The notes: generated by a model not told the origin, from the letters alone. A stretch of 40,101 nucleotides of DNA from Rheinheimera sp. (GCA_003482455.1 DMYW01000056.1:1-40101), one strand, 5' to 3'; shown: positions 27,829-36,725, counted from the first letter of the stretch. Numbers and translations: made by a program.

Positions 27829-28236
27829 TTAGTTCTTCCAAAAAGTTGGCTGCACTTGTTGCCATTGCGTGAGCCGCAGTTGCCTAGCGAAACAGCGCCA
27901 CTGTGCATCGGTCAGTTGGTCACGCCAAATCAAACCTAGGTGTTGCTGCGCGCCAACTTGCCAGACACAGACAGCCACGTATCGGCTGATGCGACTAGAC
28001 GCCGTCAATTGCGCATTGTCTTCATACCAAAAACCTTGGCGCCATTGCAGCTGGCGTTGCCGCTTGGGTTCAAGCAAGGCCTGCACCCAAGGATAAACAA
28101 CGAGTAGTGACAACAACGCTTGCCAGTACCAAAGTTGCCAAGACATAGACGCCAGCAACCCCAGCACAACCAGATACCCCGCTGCATAAAACTGCCGTTG
28201 CCATAGTGATGGTTGCAACTGCAGCGGCGCTATCAT
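27829..28236 (-). CDS. ygfX: YgfX/CptA-family membrane protein
   Basis: 135-residue protein, the same size as E. coli YgfX. It has two adjacent membrane helices near the N-terminus (about 17-32 and 36-54; GYLVVLGLLASM and LLSLLVVYPW) and a cytoplasmic Trp/Gln-rich remainder (WRQGFWYEDNAQLT ... LIWRDQLTDAQWRCFARQLR). In E. coli YgfX has been described as a toxin acting on FtsZ/MreB paired with YgfY/SdhE, though that role is debated. The frame opens at 28317, but the ATG at 28236 shares its A with the sdhE stop (TAATG), giving tight coupling, and yields the family length. Confidence 0.85.
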   Translation of the reverse strand: MIAPLQLQPSLWQRQFYAAGYLVVLGLLASMSWQLWYWQALLSLLVVYPWVQALLEPKRQRQLQWRQGFWYEDNAQLTASSRISRYVAVCVWQVGAQQHLGLIWRDQLTDAQWRCFARQLRLTQWQQVQPTFWKN

Positions 28237-28487
28237 TAGACGCGGACTCGGTCGAGGATCAACTGCACCATCGCTTGCAACTCCGCATCTTTGGATTTGG
28301 CATGCCCCATAAACCAAGCAAACAAATCTGGGTCGTCACTGGCCAATAAGCGTTCAAAAATGTGTTTTTGTTCCAGCGTCAGCGCATCGTAGCCCTGTTC
28401 GACAAAGGGCCCAAGTAGTACGTCAAGCTCTAACATGCCGCGGCGGCAGGCCCAACGCAGACGCGGTTTTGACATCAATTCAGACAT
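28236..28487 (-). CDS. sdhE: FAD assembly factor SdhE (YgfY)
   Basis: 83-residue cytoplasmic protein that promotes covalent flavinylation of succinate dehydrogenase SdhA and of fumarate reductase. It has the diagnostic RGMLELD motif (WACRRGMLELDVLL) and a small five-helix fold ending HAKSKDAELQAMVQLILDRV. The frame opens upstream at a TTG, but the ATG at 28487 has GGGAT 4 bases upstream and gives the family length. It is divergent from ygfZ, as in many gammaproteobacteria, and coupled to ygfX by TAATG. Confidence 0.95.
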   Translation of the reverse strand: MSELMSKPRLRWACRRGMLELDVLLGPFVEQGYDALTLEQKHIFERLLASDDPDLFAWFMGHAKSKDAELQAMVQLILDRVRV

Positions 28488-28622
28488 AGCGATCCCATAT
28501 TTTTTGTGAAAATTTTTCGGGTAGAGAGGCAAATTCTAACAAAAAAATGCCGATGGGGTTGTGCTTTTGCCAACTCTCCCCAATGATCCAAGGTAACTTT
28601 CAGCCAGATTTATAGAAACGAG

Positions 28623-29588
28623 ATGCAAAGTAGTTGGATCAGCGCAGAACAATTAGCGCACCTGTCAAACGACCCACAACGCGCCTTTTTAAGCCCCTTA
28701 CCCGCCTTTCAAGTGTTGCGAATTGGTGGCCCGGATAACCGCCGATTTTTACAAGGCCAAGTCACCCAAGACGTACTGCATCTGTCTGCAGCGCAGTGGT
28801 TACGGGGGGCGCACTGTGATGCCAAAGGCAAAATGTGGGGTACGTTTTACCTGTCGAGCCATGGCGATGACCTGCTGTGGTTGGCATTTCGTGATGAATT
28901 ACAAGCCAGCGCAGCACAACTGAAAAAGTATGGTGTGTTTTCCAAAGTTACCTTCACAGACGAGCTGACGGCGGCCGTGTTTGGCGTTGGTGGCTCCGAC
29001 GCCGTTGCTGTGCTTAGTCAATTGAGTTTGCCTGTCCCTGCTGTTGGCGAATTGGCGGCGCACGGCGACAGTCAAGTATTAGCATTAGCAGCCGATCATT
29101 ACCTGATCATCACCAGCCGCGATACGGCGCAGCAATGGCTACAACTGACTGACTTACTCGCCGCACCGACACGCTGGTTGGCGCAGCATATCGAACATGG
29201 GATCCCTTATGTCGAACATGCCTTGCAAGCGGAATACGTACCGCAGCAACTGAACCTGCAAGCGCTCAATGCCATCAGCTTTACCAAGGGCTGCTACATG
29301 GGCCAAGAAATGGTCGCACGGATGAAATATCTGGGCAAAAACAAGCGGGCCATGTACCTGTTACACGGCAGCACTGAGACCACGCCTATCGCCGGGCAAG
29401 ACATTGAAATGGCGCTAGAATCAAATTGGCGTCGCGCCGGCGTGGTGGTCAATGCCGTGAACATTCATGGTGATTTGCACCTGCTGGCGGTATTACCAAA
29501 TGACTTAGAACCAGGCCAAGCCTTGCGCTTAGCCGAAGAACCGCACACCAGCTTACTGGTGCGCCCACTCCCTTACACATTGGACTAA
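28623..29588 (+). CDS. ygfZ: tRNA-modifying / iron-sulfur cluster protein YgfZ
   Basis: 321-residue folate-binding protein related to the GcvT aminomethyltransferase fold. It supports a subset of iron-sulfur enzymes such as MiaB. The signature KGCYMGQEMVARMKYLGKNKRAMYLL includes conserved C224. RFLQGQVTQDV near residue 41 and GAHCDAKGKMWGTFYL are other conserved segments. It is divergent from sdhE across 135 bases. The next gene, a SlyD-like isomerase, starts 12 bases downstream and is probably co-transcribed. Confidence 0.94.
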   Translation: MQSSWISAEQLAHLSNDPQRAFLSPLPAFQVLRIGGPDNRRFLQGQVTQDVLHLSAAQWLRGAHCDAKGKMWGTFYLSSHGDDLLWLAFRDELQASAAQLKKYGVFSKVTFTDELTAAVFGVGGSDAVAVLSQLSLPVPAVGELAAHGDSQVLALAADHYLIITSRDTAQQWLQLTDLLAAPTRWLAQHIEHGIPYVEHALQAEYVPQQLNLQALNAISFTKGCYMGQEMVARMKYLGKNKRAMYLLHGSTETTPIAGQDIEMALESNWRRAGVVVNAVNIHGDLHLLAVLPNDLEPGQALRLAEEPHTSLLVRPLPYTLD

Positions 29589-29599
29589 CTGAGGCCTCC

Positions 29600-30097
29600 A
29601 TGACTATTCAACAAAACAAAGTCGTCGCATTACACTACAGCGTGTCGGACGCACACGGTAACGAGCTCGACAGCTCTTTTGGTGCTGAGCCGCTGGTGAT
29701 CATGCATGGCAATGGCCAGTTAATTCCTGGATTGGATCGCGCGTTGACGGGCCGCAGTGCGGGTGAGCGTTTTGTCGTTGAAGTCAAAGCCGCTGAAGCT
29801 TATGGCGAGCGCTATGACGAGTTAGTGCAAGTGGTGCCACGTGCAATGTTCGGTGACATGGAAGTGCAAGTCGGCATGCGTTTTCGCGCATCGGGCGATA
29901 ACGGCCACGAGCAATCTGTCATCGTGTTAGATGTGTCAGACAGCGAAGTTGTCGTGGACGGCAACCACCCACTATCAGGCATGGACCTAACGTTTGATAT
30001 CGAAATTCAAGTGGTCCGTGACGCTTCAGAAGAAGAATTAGCGCATGGCCACGCGCACGGCATCGACGGTCACTCAGGCCATCATCACCACGGTTAA
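29600..30097 (+). CDS. FKBP-type peptidyl-prolyl isomerase, SlyD-like with His-rich tail
   Basis: 165-residue cytoplasmic isomerase/chaperone of the SlyD type. The FKBP core has VALHYSVSDAHGNELDSSF and LIPGLDRALTGRSAGERFVV, with an insert-in-flap chaperone domain (AEAYGERYDELVQVVPRAMF ...). The last 20 residues hold eight His (HGHAHGIDGHSGHHHHG) and no Cys, a metal-binding tail like SlyD's but shorter and Cys-free. Nickel delivery is the known role of such tails in E. coli; here it is inferred. GAGG precedes the ATG by 5 bases. A terminator follows. Confidence 0.92.
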   Translation: MTIQQNKVVALHYSVSDAHGNELDSSFGAEPLVIMHGNGQLIPGLDRALTGRSAGERFVVEVKAAEAYGERYDELVQVVPRAMFGDMEVQVGMRFRASGDNGHEQSVIVLDVSDSEVVVDGNHPLSGMDLTFDIEIQVVRDASEEELAHGHAHGIDGHSGHHHHG

Positions 30098-30124
30098 TGC
30101 TGGCAGCACTAAGTACAAGCGCAG

Positions 30125-30153
30125 AAAAACCGAGCAAGCCGCTCGGTTTTTTT
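30125..30153 (+). terminator. Terminator after the SlyD-like gene
   Basis: An eleven-base stem (AAAAACCGAGC at 30125-30135, GCTCGGTTTTT at 30141-30151) with a 5-base loop runs into a total of seven T residues. It closes the ygfZ / SlyD-like unit. Confidence 0.92.
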
Positions 30154-30223
30154 ATGCCCGCAGCACTTGCCGAGCGTCAGGCGCTTTGTGATAGGCTCGG
30201 TTGAACTGACAAGGATTTTATCG

Positions 30224-31246
30224 ATGAGCTACCGTCCCCGTATTGACACAACACCGACCCCGCTAATTGCCCGCAGTGGTCAGCCTCAGTTTGGCTTGTT
30301 TACTGATTCTGTGACCGATTTAGGCTTAGCCAACTTGCAACTTCGCACCGAAATGGATGGGCTGGCCTCGCGTCTGCGCCAGCGCTTTGGCTACAAGCAA
30401 TTTCAATTTGTTTGTGTGCAAGGGCCTGAATTTGTGCTGGCCATCGCCATTGCCGATGTGCGCTTTGTTAATTCGGGTTTTGCTTATTTGTACCGCCCAG
30501 GCATGGACACGCTGGAACTGTCGTTATTGCATCCGCTGGCGCTGCGCTGCCAAATGAGTGAGTCGCCGGTCGCCGGAGCTGCGCGCATCGGTGGTAACAA
30601 GCAATTCTGGCAACTCACGCTAAGTGCCGACGGCTGGCAGGTTCAGCTGCAAAGTCAACGGCTGCAGGTCGATGTGCAGTTACAGAAACAACAGCAACCG
30701 CCATTGGCGCTGTGTGCACCGACCGCCTACAGCGGCTTTACTTACACTGAAAAAAACAATGCGCTTGGGGTGGCTGGCCGCATCGAGATCGACGGCCATG
30801 CATTGGATTTAAGCCAAGCGCGCGGCGGCTATGATTTTTCCGCCGGTTACATGCGCCGCGAAACGAGCTGGCGCTGGGCCTCAATCAATGCCCACTTACC
30901 CGGCCAAGGGGCATTTGGGTTAAACCTCGCAGCCGGCGTCAATGAAACCGGCTTGTCAGAAAACGCCTTGTGGTACCAAGGAACGCGGCAACACTTAAGC
31001 CCCGCGCAGTTTTCGTTTGATCGGCAACAAGGCGGCAACTGGCAAATCCGCACCTTGTGTGGCGAATTGGACTTGACCTTCACCCCAGCGTTTTGCCGCC
31101 AAGAACGCCTCAATCTGTTGCTACTTGCCAGCAATTTCCGCCAATATGTTGGGCATTTCTCTGGAGAAGTGCGTTTGCACGATGGTCAACAGCTGGTCCT
31201 TGATCAGGTGCAAGGATTAACGGAAGACCATTATGCAAAATGGTAA
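30224..31246 (+). CDS. DUF2804 family protein
   Basis: 340-residue protein that looks like the DUF2804 family, of unknown function. Typical features are an N-terminal ARSGQPQFGLFTDSVTDLGL, FGYKQFQFVCVQGPEFVLAIAIADVRF, a central ARGGYDFSAGYMRRETSWRWAS and a late FGLNLAAGVNETGLSENALWY. The overall beta-rich pattern resembles a lipocalin-like or glycoside-processing fold, but no catalytic residues can be assigned. No signal peptide or membrane segment is seen. The ATG at 30224 with AAGGA 8 bases upstream is preferred over the frame opening at 30167. It probably shares a transcript with creA, 42 bases downstream. Confidence 0.82.
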   Translation: MSYRPRIDTTPTPLIARSGQPQFGLFTDSVTDLGLANLQLRTEMDGLASRLRQRFGYKQFQFVCVQGPEFVLAIAIADVRFVNSGFAYLYRPGMDTLELSLLHPLALRCQMSESPVAGAARIGGNKQFWQLTLSADGWQVQLQSQRLQVDVQLQKQQQPPLALCAPTAYSGFTYTEKNNALGVAGRIEIDGHALDLSQARGGYDFSAGYMRRETSWRWASINAHLPGQGAFGLNLAAGVNETGLSENALWYQGTRQHLSPAQFSFDRQQGGNWQIRTLCGELDLTFTPAFCRQERLNLLLLASNFRQYVGHFSGEVRLHDGQQLVLDQVQGLTEDHYAKW

Positions 31247-31288
31247 TCATCACGCAGCGCAGTATGCCACAGCTACAAGGAGTCATTT

Positions 31289-31780
31289 ATGTTGAAACAT
31301 GTATCTATCGCCGTTGTACTTGCGGCTAGTTTAGCGGCTTGTTCCCCCAAAGAAGTCGGTGATGTGTCTTTGGGCTTGTTTACAACCAAAGACATTAAAG
31401 TACAAACCTTTCGCGACCCTGCCATCCCCGGCGTTACCTGCCATATCAGCCATGTTGAAGCAGATTTGTCGTTAGCGGATCCATCGGATATGGCGATAGC
31501 CTGTCGGCAAACCGGTGAAATCACCTTGGCAATGCTGGATCATATCGACCGCTCAAAGTCAGGCGAAGTCGTCTTTTCTACCTCGAAAAGTATTTTGTTC
31601 AAGCACTTAAAAATTCGCCGAATTTTTGATGAGGAAAACCGCACATTGATTTATCTGTCGTATTCCACCAAAGAAAGCGCTGGCAGTGATAAGCACTCGT
31701 TGACCACTGTGCCGCTTTGGGGCAGTAAGGCATGGAGTGAACTGGAAGCGCTAAAACAACAAATGGCGCAGCAAAAATAA
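31289..31780 (+). CDS. creA: CreA family protein
   Basis: 163-residue exported protein of the CreA family (function unknown). The signal peptide ends with LAASLAAC, so Cys18 may be lipidated. The conserved core VGDVSLGLFTTKDIKVQTFRDPAIPGVTCHISHVEADLSL is intact; SDMAIACRQTG holds a second Cys that could pair with the one in VTCHIS. AAGGAG lies 7 bases before the ATG. Confidence 0.93.
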   Translation: MLKHVSIAVVLAASLAACSPKEVGDVSLGLFTTKDIKVQTFRDPAIPGVTCHISHVEADLSLADPSDMAIACRQTGEITLAMLDHIDRSKSGEVVFSTSKSILFKHLKIRRIFDEENRTLIYLSYSTKESAGSDKHSLTTVPLWGSKAWSELEALKQQMAQQK

Positions 31781-31878
31781 TTCATCCATGCGTGGACGCC
31801 TTTTCGTGCTGCGAACCTTTACAAACTGTGGCTACGCCATCTATGTATTAGGGACTACTGATGCTGAGGAGCACGGCG

Positions 31879-32202
31879 ATGGCGTCCCTTCCCTCCGACT
31901 GGCCGAGTTTGCCAACCTTTGACCAATTGTTGGTGTTGGCGCGGTATGCCCCTGATGAACTGGCCCGATTACAACGCGAACTGTTATTAAAATGCCAAGC
32001 CAACGCCAGCAGTGATACCTCTAAGCATTTGATCCAACAGCTGATGTTCCAACTGCATTCACCACGTTATCAAGCGCAAGCACCGGCAGAGCGATTACAG
32101 ATTTTGTTCCAAGGCATGGCCAGTCAAATGCTCCAGCTAGAACACAGCCTGCAACAATCGCAACAGCAATTGCAGCAAACCTCACCAAGCGCCCAAGCAT
32201 AA
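31879..32202 (+). CDS. DUF3135 family small protein
   Basis: 107-residue, mainly helical cytoplasmic protein resembling the DUF3135 family of marine gammaproteobacteria (LPTFDQLLVLARYAPDELARLQRELL, then a helix and a Gln-rich end). No function is known. The frame opens at an ATG at 31861, but AGGAG sits 7 bases before the ATG at 31879, which is therefore the likely start. It ends on a hairpin shared with the convergent ABC-peptidase gene. Confidence 0.8.
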   Translation: MASLPSDWPSLPTFDQLLVLARYAPDELARLQRELLLKCQANASSDTSKHLIQQLMFQLHSPRYQAQAPAERLQILFQGMASQMLQLEHSLQQSQQQLQQTSPSAQA

Positions 32203-32203
32203 A

Positions 32204-32227
32204 AAAAGGCAGCCGAGGCTGCCTTTT
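32204..32227. terminator. Bidirectional terminator between DUF3135 gene and permease-peptidase gene
   Basis: Stem AAAAGGCAGC (32204-32213) with GCTGCCTTTT (32218-32227), tetraloop CGAG. A-runs on the left and T-runs on the right allow termination in both directions between convergent genes. Confidence 0.88.
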
Positions 32228-32241
32228 GTATAAGCTCAGAA

Positions 32242-35200
32242 TTATTTCAGGGCTTGTAAGTTATCGATACTGTCGCGATCAATTAAACGGATCAGCGGAT
32301 CCACGCCGACAAACTTACCGCCAGCTGGCACTTGGATGGTGAGCGTTTGTTCGCCTGAACGCAACCGATGTTTTTGCAGGTACAAAGGCGCTTGTTCTTT
32401 GGCAAAATCATCAGGATCCTCGCTAAACACGCCAACCTCAACCAGCTCATCCAACGGTTGTTCAGTCTCTTTGCCTTTGGCATCAGCCACTTGACGCTTA
32501 GCGCTGATGGTTAACGTCAACTGTTGCTGGTTATTCGGCAAATCGGCTTTCTCGACCTTTAATAAGCGCAGATCGTACAAGGTAATGTCATTAAACAAAT
32601 GATCCACAAAGGTTTGTTCGTCGGCGGTTAACCCAGCTTTGATATGGCGAACTAAGTCCAGTGTCGTTGGATACGGCGTTTGTTTGTATTGGAACTCGTT
32701 GACGAAGGCTTTCAGGCCTGCGTCGAGTTTCGAAGCACCGATGCGATCTTTAATCGCCATCATCACAACCGAACCTTTTTGATAATGGATGTAACCTTGG
32801 TTTTCCGCGCGCAGTAACGGTTGCTCACCGACTCTTTCAGTACCTCGATCCCGTAAATAGCGGTCGAGTTCAAAGCGTAAGAATTTGCGCAATTTCGCTT
32901 CGCCATATTTGCGCTCCATCACGCGCAACGCACTGTATTGCGCCAAGGATTCTGGGATCACTTGCGAGCCTTGCACATTGGCCGTCCCCACTTGATGTCC
33001 CCACCATTGGTGCGCCATTTCATGCGCAGTCACGTAATACGGCAGATCGATCGTGCTCGGGTCGGATAAGTCAGAGGTAAAACCGATAATTTCCGAATAC
33101 GGTACCGTGTTGGCAAACGACTGAGCAAAGCGGCGATAGCCTGGGAATTCAATAATCCGCATCTGTTGATGCTGATAAGGACCAAAGGCCTCGCTGAAAT
33201 AATCTAGGGAGTCTTTCAGCGATTGCAGCATAGTGTCTAGGTTGTAGGCATGTGTTGGGTGGTAATACACTTCTAACGAAACGCCTTTATAGACTTCCTT
33301 TTTCACCGCTAAACGCGCAGATAACACCGAATAGAAGTTAAACATCGGCTTATCCATTTTGTAATGGAAATAAGCGCGGCTCCCTTCTTGCCATTGCTTT
33401 TGCAAATAGCCCGGCGCAATCGCAGTTTGATCTGCAGCTGTGCCGATGGTCGCTTCAAAAGCAATAAAATCTTCGCCACGGCCAAAGCCACTTTCGGTAT
33501 ACCGCGAGCTGTCTTCCAGTTTTGGCAAGCGTTGGATTGGCTCTAAATCACGTTTGGCACGCTCATGCCGGTCTTCCAACAACCGACTTGGTTGGTAGCC
33601 AAATACACCGAGTAAATCCTGATTGTTCAAGAAGGTGCCGTTTTCTACCAATAGATTGTCTGGATCCGCATCGACAAAACCGCGCTGCTGCCGTACAGCT
33701 TTGATTTCTACAGGGATCTGCTGGCCTGGTTGCACTGGCGTGGCAAACTCCAGCCAAGCGATCTCGAACCGGCGGTCGCGTTTGCTCAAGGTGGCGCCTG
33801 GGGCCGTGATCGTTAGCTCAGTGGTCGAGGACGGATAATTGACCAGCATCTTTTGCACAGGTTTGTCGAACTTATTCACCATGTGCGTGCTGGCGATCGT
33901 TTCCATCCGACCCGCAGCCGGGTAAATTTCGACATGCAACTTCACGTCCGTGGTGATCAGCAATGGATCATCCGCGTACTGACGAAACGATTTTTCATAG
34001 TCCGCTTGCATATCCATCCGTTCATCGTTGGTGACGTAATGGTTCAGCACGCGAGTGTTGTAATAAATCCAACCACCTGTCGCTACAAATGAAGCGGCAC
34101 CACACAGCACCAACAGCTGGCCTAACGATCCTAGTTGGTAACGCAATTGTTTGAAGCGCACCGCCAAACTTTGTGCAGGACCACGTTGGTAAAGACCAAA
34201 ACCGAGCACAAAAAACACCAAAGCTAACGAGCCCCAATACAGCATGTACCAATGTTGTGTCGTCAGCGTCCAACCAAAGCGGTTCATATCAGAAAACGGC
34301 GCCGCAGGGGCAAATGAGTAGTGATACATGTTGTGGCTAAAATCAAAGCCGGTCAGTGTTTGTGTTGCGATGAAATACAATACAAACAAGAACATACCAA
34401 CGTATTTGTTCGGGCTAATCACTTGTAATAAAAAGGCGAGGATCACCACATATAAGGTCGGTAAAAGTTGGAAGTAGCTCAGGCGTACCGCGTATTGCAC
34501 TAAGTCCAAGTCCGACACGCCTTTAGCCAGTTGAAAGCAGATGGTCGCTGCGGCAAAACTGACGTACATCAACACGAACACCGACATTACACCGACTAAT
34601 TTTGAAGCCCAAAACACCAGATTATGTGCAGGTGTCGCGTCAATAATGTCACCCATGCCGGTGCTGCGTTCACGCCAGACCACTTCAGCGCAATAATAGA
34701 CGGTGACTAAGGTCAGCAGCAGACTGGTGGACTCAGTGATTAATTGCACCATGATTTGCGTCAGCGGCAAGTTGGCGACATCGTAACGTCCTTGCGGATC
34801 AAACAGTGGTGCGGATAAATCAAACAATGCAATGAGCAGCAGTACTTTGAATGGGGCACTGACCAGAATTTGTTTCATTTCAAAGCCAGCGCGCAGCCAA
34901 AATTGTTGCCACACCGAAGGCGTTTGGCTGGCATGACGCAAGGCAGTGACTTGGATAGTCGGCATCACGATCGCTTTAGTTTTGCGCCCTGCCGCCCGCG
35001 CGGCCAAGGTGAGTGGCCGGAATAAGCCACCAAAGGCGGCGAGGATCACTGTGCCAATTGCTAGCCATAACAGCCGGTTTTGCCACAACACGCCAGTGAA
35101 TTCGACCACGCGTTCATTTTTGTCTGAGACAGTCCAATACCGCGTGAAATCGATAAAGGTGCGCAGTCCAAAAGGATCTCCCAGCGCAGCGAGGTGGCGC

Positions 35201-35799
35201 ATATCCGGCGTATCAAGGTAATTACCGACAATGATATAGCTGATCAGCATGACCACAGCTGTCAGATACATCGCCATCATCGAGCGGAAAAAATGCGCAA
35301 CACTAAAAAACAACGTCGATAGTACAAAAATACTTGGCACTGCAATCATCAAATAAGCAGACACATAATGCTCAAGTACGACCGGACCATAACGAGCAGG
35401 ATCGACCCATGGCATCAAAGATCCAATCAGACTCCCCAGCGGTACGGCCATAAACACCAGTAGAGTCACCAGTGTTGCGCCTACAAATCGGCCAAACTGG
35501 TAATGAAAACTCGACAACGGTTTGCTGTAAACCAGCTCTTCCATAAAGAATGCTTGGTTGCGAATGGCGGTTGCACCGACAAAGTTCACCACCAAAAACA
35601 TCGAAAAAATAACCATGGTGCCAACGGTGCGAAACACCGCATAAGCACCGTTCTCCAGCACGTCACCACCGCCACCAATTCGAACGGCCTCGGTTGATGC
35701 CGCAAAAAAGGCCAGCAAGAAAAACACCAGCGTCGTGACATAAAACGACGGCTGCTTTAGGTAATAGCGCAGCTCAAAGCGCGCAAAGGACATCCACAT
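32242..35799 (-). CDS. ABC-2 type permease fused to M1-type metallopeptidase
   Basis: 1185-residue fusion. Residues 1 to about 270 and about 300-575 each look like an ABC-2 permease module with about six helices, giving a full transporter channel on one chain. After a last helix (about 562-578) a large periplasmic part follows: a beta-rich region and an M1-type gluzincin domain. Zinc ligands are H926 and H930 in VTAHEMAHQWWGH with E950 in PESLAQY (19 residues after the second His, against the usual 18). Y1006 in HYQKGSVVM matches the M1 transition-state Tyr. No GxMEN motif is seen before HExxH. AAGGAG lies 5 bases before the ATG. It starts 9 bases after the ATPase gene; energy coupling comes from that partner. 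Such permease/M1 fusions occur in other bacteria, but I know of no defined substrate. Confidence 0.9.
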   Translation of the reverse strand: MWMSFARFELRYYLKQPSFYVTTLVFFLLAFFAASTEAVRIGGGGDVLENGAYAVFRTVGTMVIFSMFLVVNFVGATAIRNQAFFMEELVYSKPLSSFHYQFGRFVGATLVTLLVFMAVPLGSLIGSLMPWVDPARYGPVVLEHYVSAYLMIAVPSIFVLSTLFFSVAHFFRSMMAMYLTAVVMLISYIIVGNYLDTPDMRHLAALGDPFGLRTFIDFTRYWTVSDKNERVVEFTGVLWQNRLLWLAIGTVILAAFGGLFRPLTLAARAAGRKTKAIVMPTIQVTALRHASQTPSVWQQFWLRAGFEMKQILVSAPFKVLLLIALFDLSAPLFDPQGRYDVANLPLTQIMVQLITESTSLLLTLVTVYYCAEVVWRERSTGMGDIIDATPAHNLVFWASKLVGVMSVFVLMYVSFAAATICFQLAKGVSDLDLVQYAVRLSYFQLLPTLYVVILAFLLQVISPNKYVGMFLFVLYFIATQTLTGFDFSHNMYHYSFAPAAPFSDMNRFGWTLTTQHWYMLYWGSLALVFFVLGFGLYQRGPAQSLAVRFKQLRYQLGSLGQLLVLCGAASFVATGGWIYYNTRVLNHYVTNDERMDMQADYEKSFRQYADDPLLITTDVKLHVEIYPAAGRMETIASTHMVNKFDKPVQKMLVNYPSSTTELTITAPGATLSKRDRRFEIAWLEFATPVQPGQQIPVEIKAVRQQRGFVDADPDNLLVENGTFLNNQDLLGVFGYQPSRLLEDRHERAKRDLEPIQRLPKLEDSSRYTESGFGRGEDFIAFEATIGTAADQTAIAPGYLQKQWQEGSRAYFHYKMDKPMFNFYSVLSARLAVKKEVYKGVSLEVYYHPTHAYNLDTMLQSLKDSLDYFSEAFGPYQHQQMRIIEFPGYRRFAQSFANTVPYSEIIGFTSDLSDPSTIDLPYYVTAHEMAHQWWGHQVGTANVQGSQVIPESLAQYSALRVMERKYGEAKLRKFLRFELDRYLRDRGTERVGEQPLLRAENQGYIHYQKGSVVMMAIKDRIGASKLDAGLKAFVNEFQYKQTPYPTTLDLVRHIKAGLTADEQTFVDHLFNDITLYDLRLLKVEKADLPNNQQQLTLTISAKRQVADAKGKETEQPLDELVEVGVFSEDPDDFAKEQAPLYLQKHRLRSGEQTLTIQVPAGGKFVGVDPLIRLIDRDSIDNLQALK

Positions 35800-35808
35800 A
35801 GCTGCTCC

Positions 35809-36690
35809 TTACGCCGCTTTGCCAGCACGAGCTTGGTGCAAACATGAGAAATAGACATCTTCCAGATCGGCTGGCGCCGCTTCAAAACCTTCGGGTTGGC
35901 TCATTGCAAACACATTTAACACAGTGCGACCAGCGAACAGGCGCTTGGAAATCACTGGCAGTTTACTTTCAAGCTCTGCGGCTTCAGCTTGCGACACGGT
36001 TTTGCGCCAAATCTGCCCTTGCAGTTCATCGACTAATTGCAGTGGGTTGCCTTGCAGCAGAATTTCGCCGCCTGCCAATACGGCCATTTGCGGGCACAAC
36101 TCGGCCACGTCTTCGACAATGTGAGTCGATAAAATAATGACTTTTTCTTCGCCAAGGCTAACTAGCAAGTTGTGAAAGCGGTTGCGCTCTTCTGGGTCAA
36201 GGCCGGCGGTTGGTTCGTCGACAATCAACAGTTTAGGGTCACCCAGCAGGGCTTGGGCTATGCCAAAACGTTGGCGCATACCGCCGGAAAAGCCGCTGAC
36301 GGCTTTATCTTTGTGCTGATACAAGTTGGTGTGCGCCAGCAGCGCTTCGACTTGTTCTTTGCGTTGTTTTTTATCGTTCAGGCCCTTGAGCACGGCCATG
36401 TGGTCTAACAAATCATAAGCACTGATCCGTGGGTACACTTGGAAATCTTGTGGCAAATATCCCAGCGTTTTACGCAGCTGATTCGGGTCATTCAGCACAT
36501 CAATGCCATCAAACATCACCGAACCGGTATCGGCAGACTGCAAGGTGGCGATGGTGCGCATCAAACTGGATTTACCGGCACCGTTGGGGCCTAGCAGGCC
36601 AAACATGCCTTTGGGGATTGATAAACTGACGTTGTTCAGGGCTTTGACGCCATTGGCGTACGTTTTGGAGAGACGATGAATTTCAAGCAT
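35809..36690 (-). CDS. ABC transporter ATP-binding protein, partner of permease-peptidase
   Basis: 293-residue cytoplasmic ATPase of the ABC-2 (CcmA/DrrA-like) exporter class. Walker A is GPNGAGKSS (from residue 34), the Q-loop is in LGYLPQDFQVYP, the signature is FSGGMRQRFGIAQALL, Walker B is LLIVDEPTAGLDP and the H-loop is ILSTHIVEDV. The last 80 residues form the usual C-terminal extension. It is the first gene of the two-gene operon with the 1185-residue fusion and has its own promoter with an overlapping dyad. Substrate unknown; the periplasmic peptidase on the partner suggests peptides or protein handling. Confidence 0.94.
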   Translation of the reverse strand: MLEIHRLSKTYANGVKALNNVSLSIPKGMFGLLGPNGAGKSSLMRTIATLQSADTGSVMFDGIDVLNDPNQLRKTLGYLPQDFQVYPRISAYDLLDHMAVLKGLNDKKQRKEQVEALLAHTNLYQHKDKAVSGFSGGMRQRFGIAQALLGDPKLLIVDEPTAGLDPEERNRFHNLLVSLGEEKVIILSTHIVEDVAELCPQMAVLAGGEILLQGNPLQLVDELQGQIWRKTVSQAEAAELESKLPVISKRLFAGRTVLNVFAMSQPEGFEAAPADLEDVYFSCLHQARAGKAA

Positions 36691-36695
36691 AGTTA

Positions 36696-36725
36696 AACGA
36701 CCTTTGATTATTTTTATCGGTCGTT
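36696..36725. promoter_or_regulatory. Dyad (possible operator) overlapping the ABC operon promoter
   Basis: Perfect 7-bp inverted repeat AACGACC (36696-36702) / GGTCGTT (36719-36725) with a 16-base AT-rich centre that contains the -10 element. The position suits a repressor site, but no regulator gene is adjacent. Confidence 0.5.
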
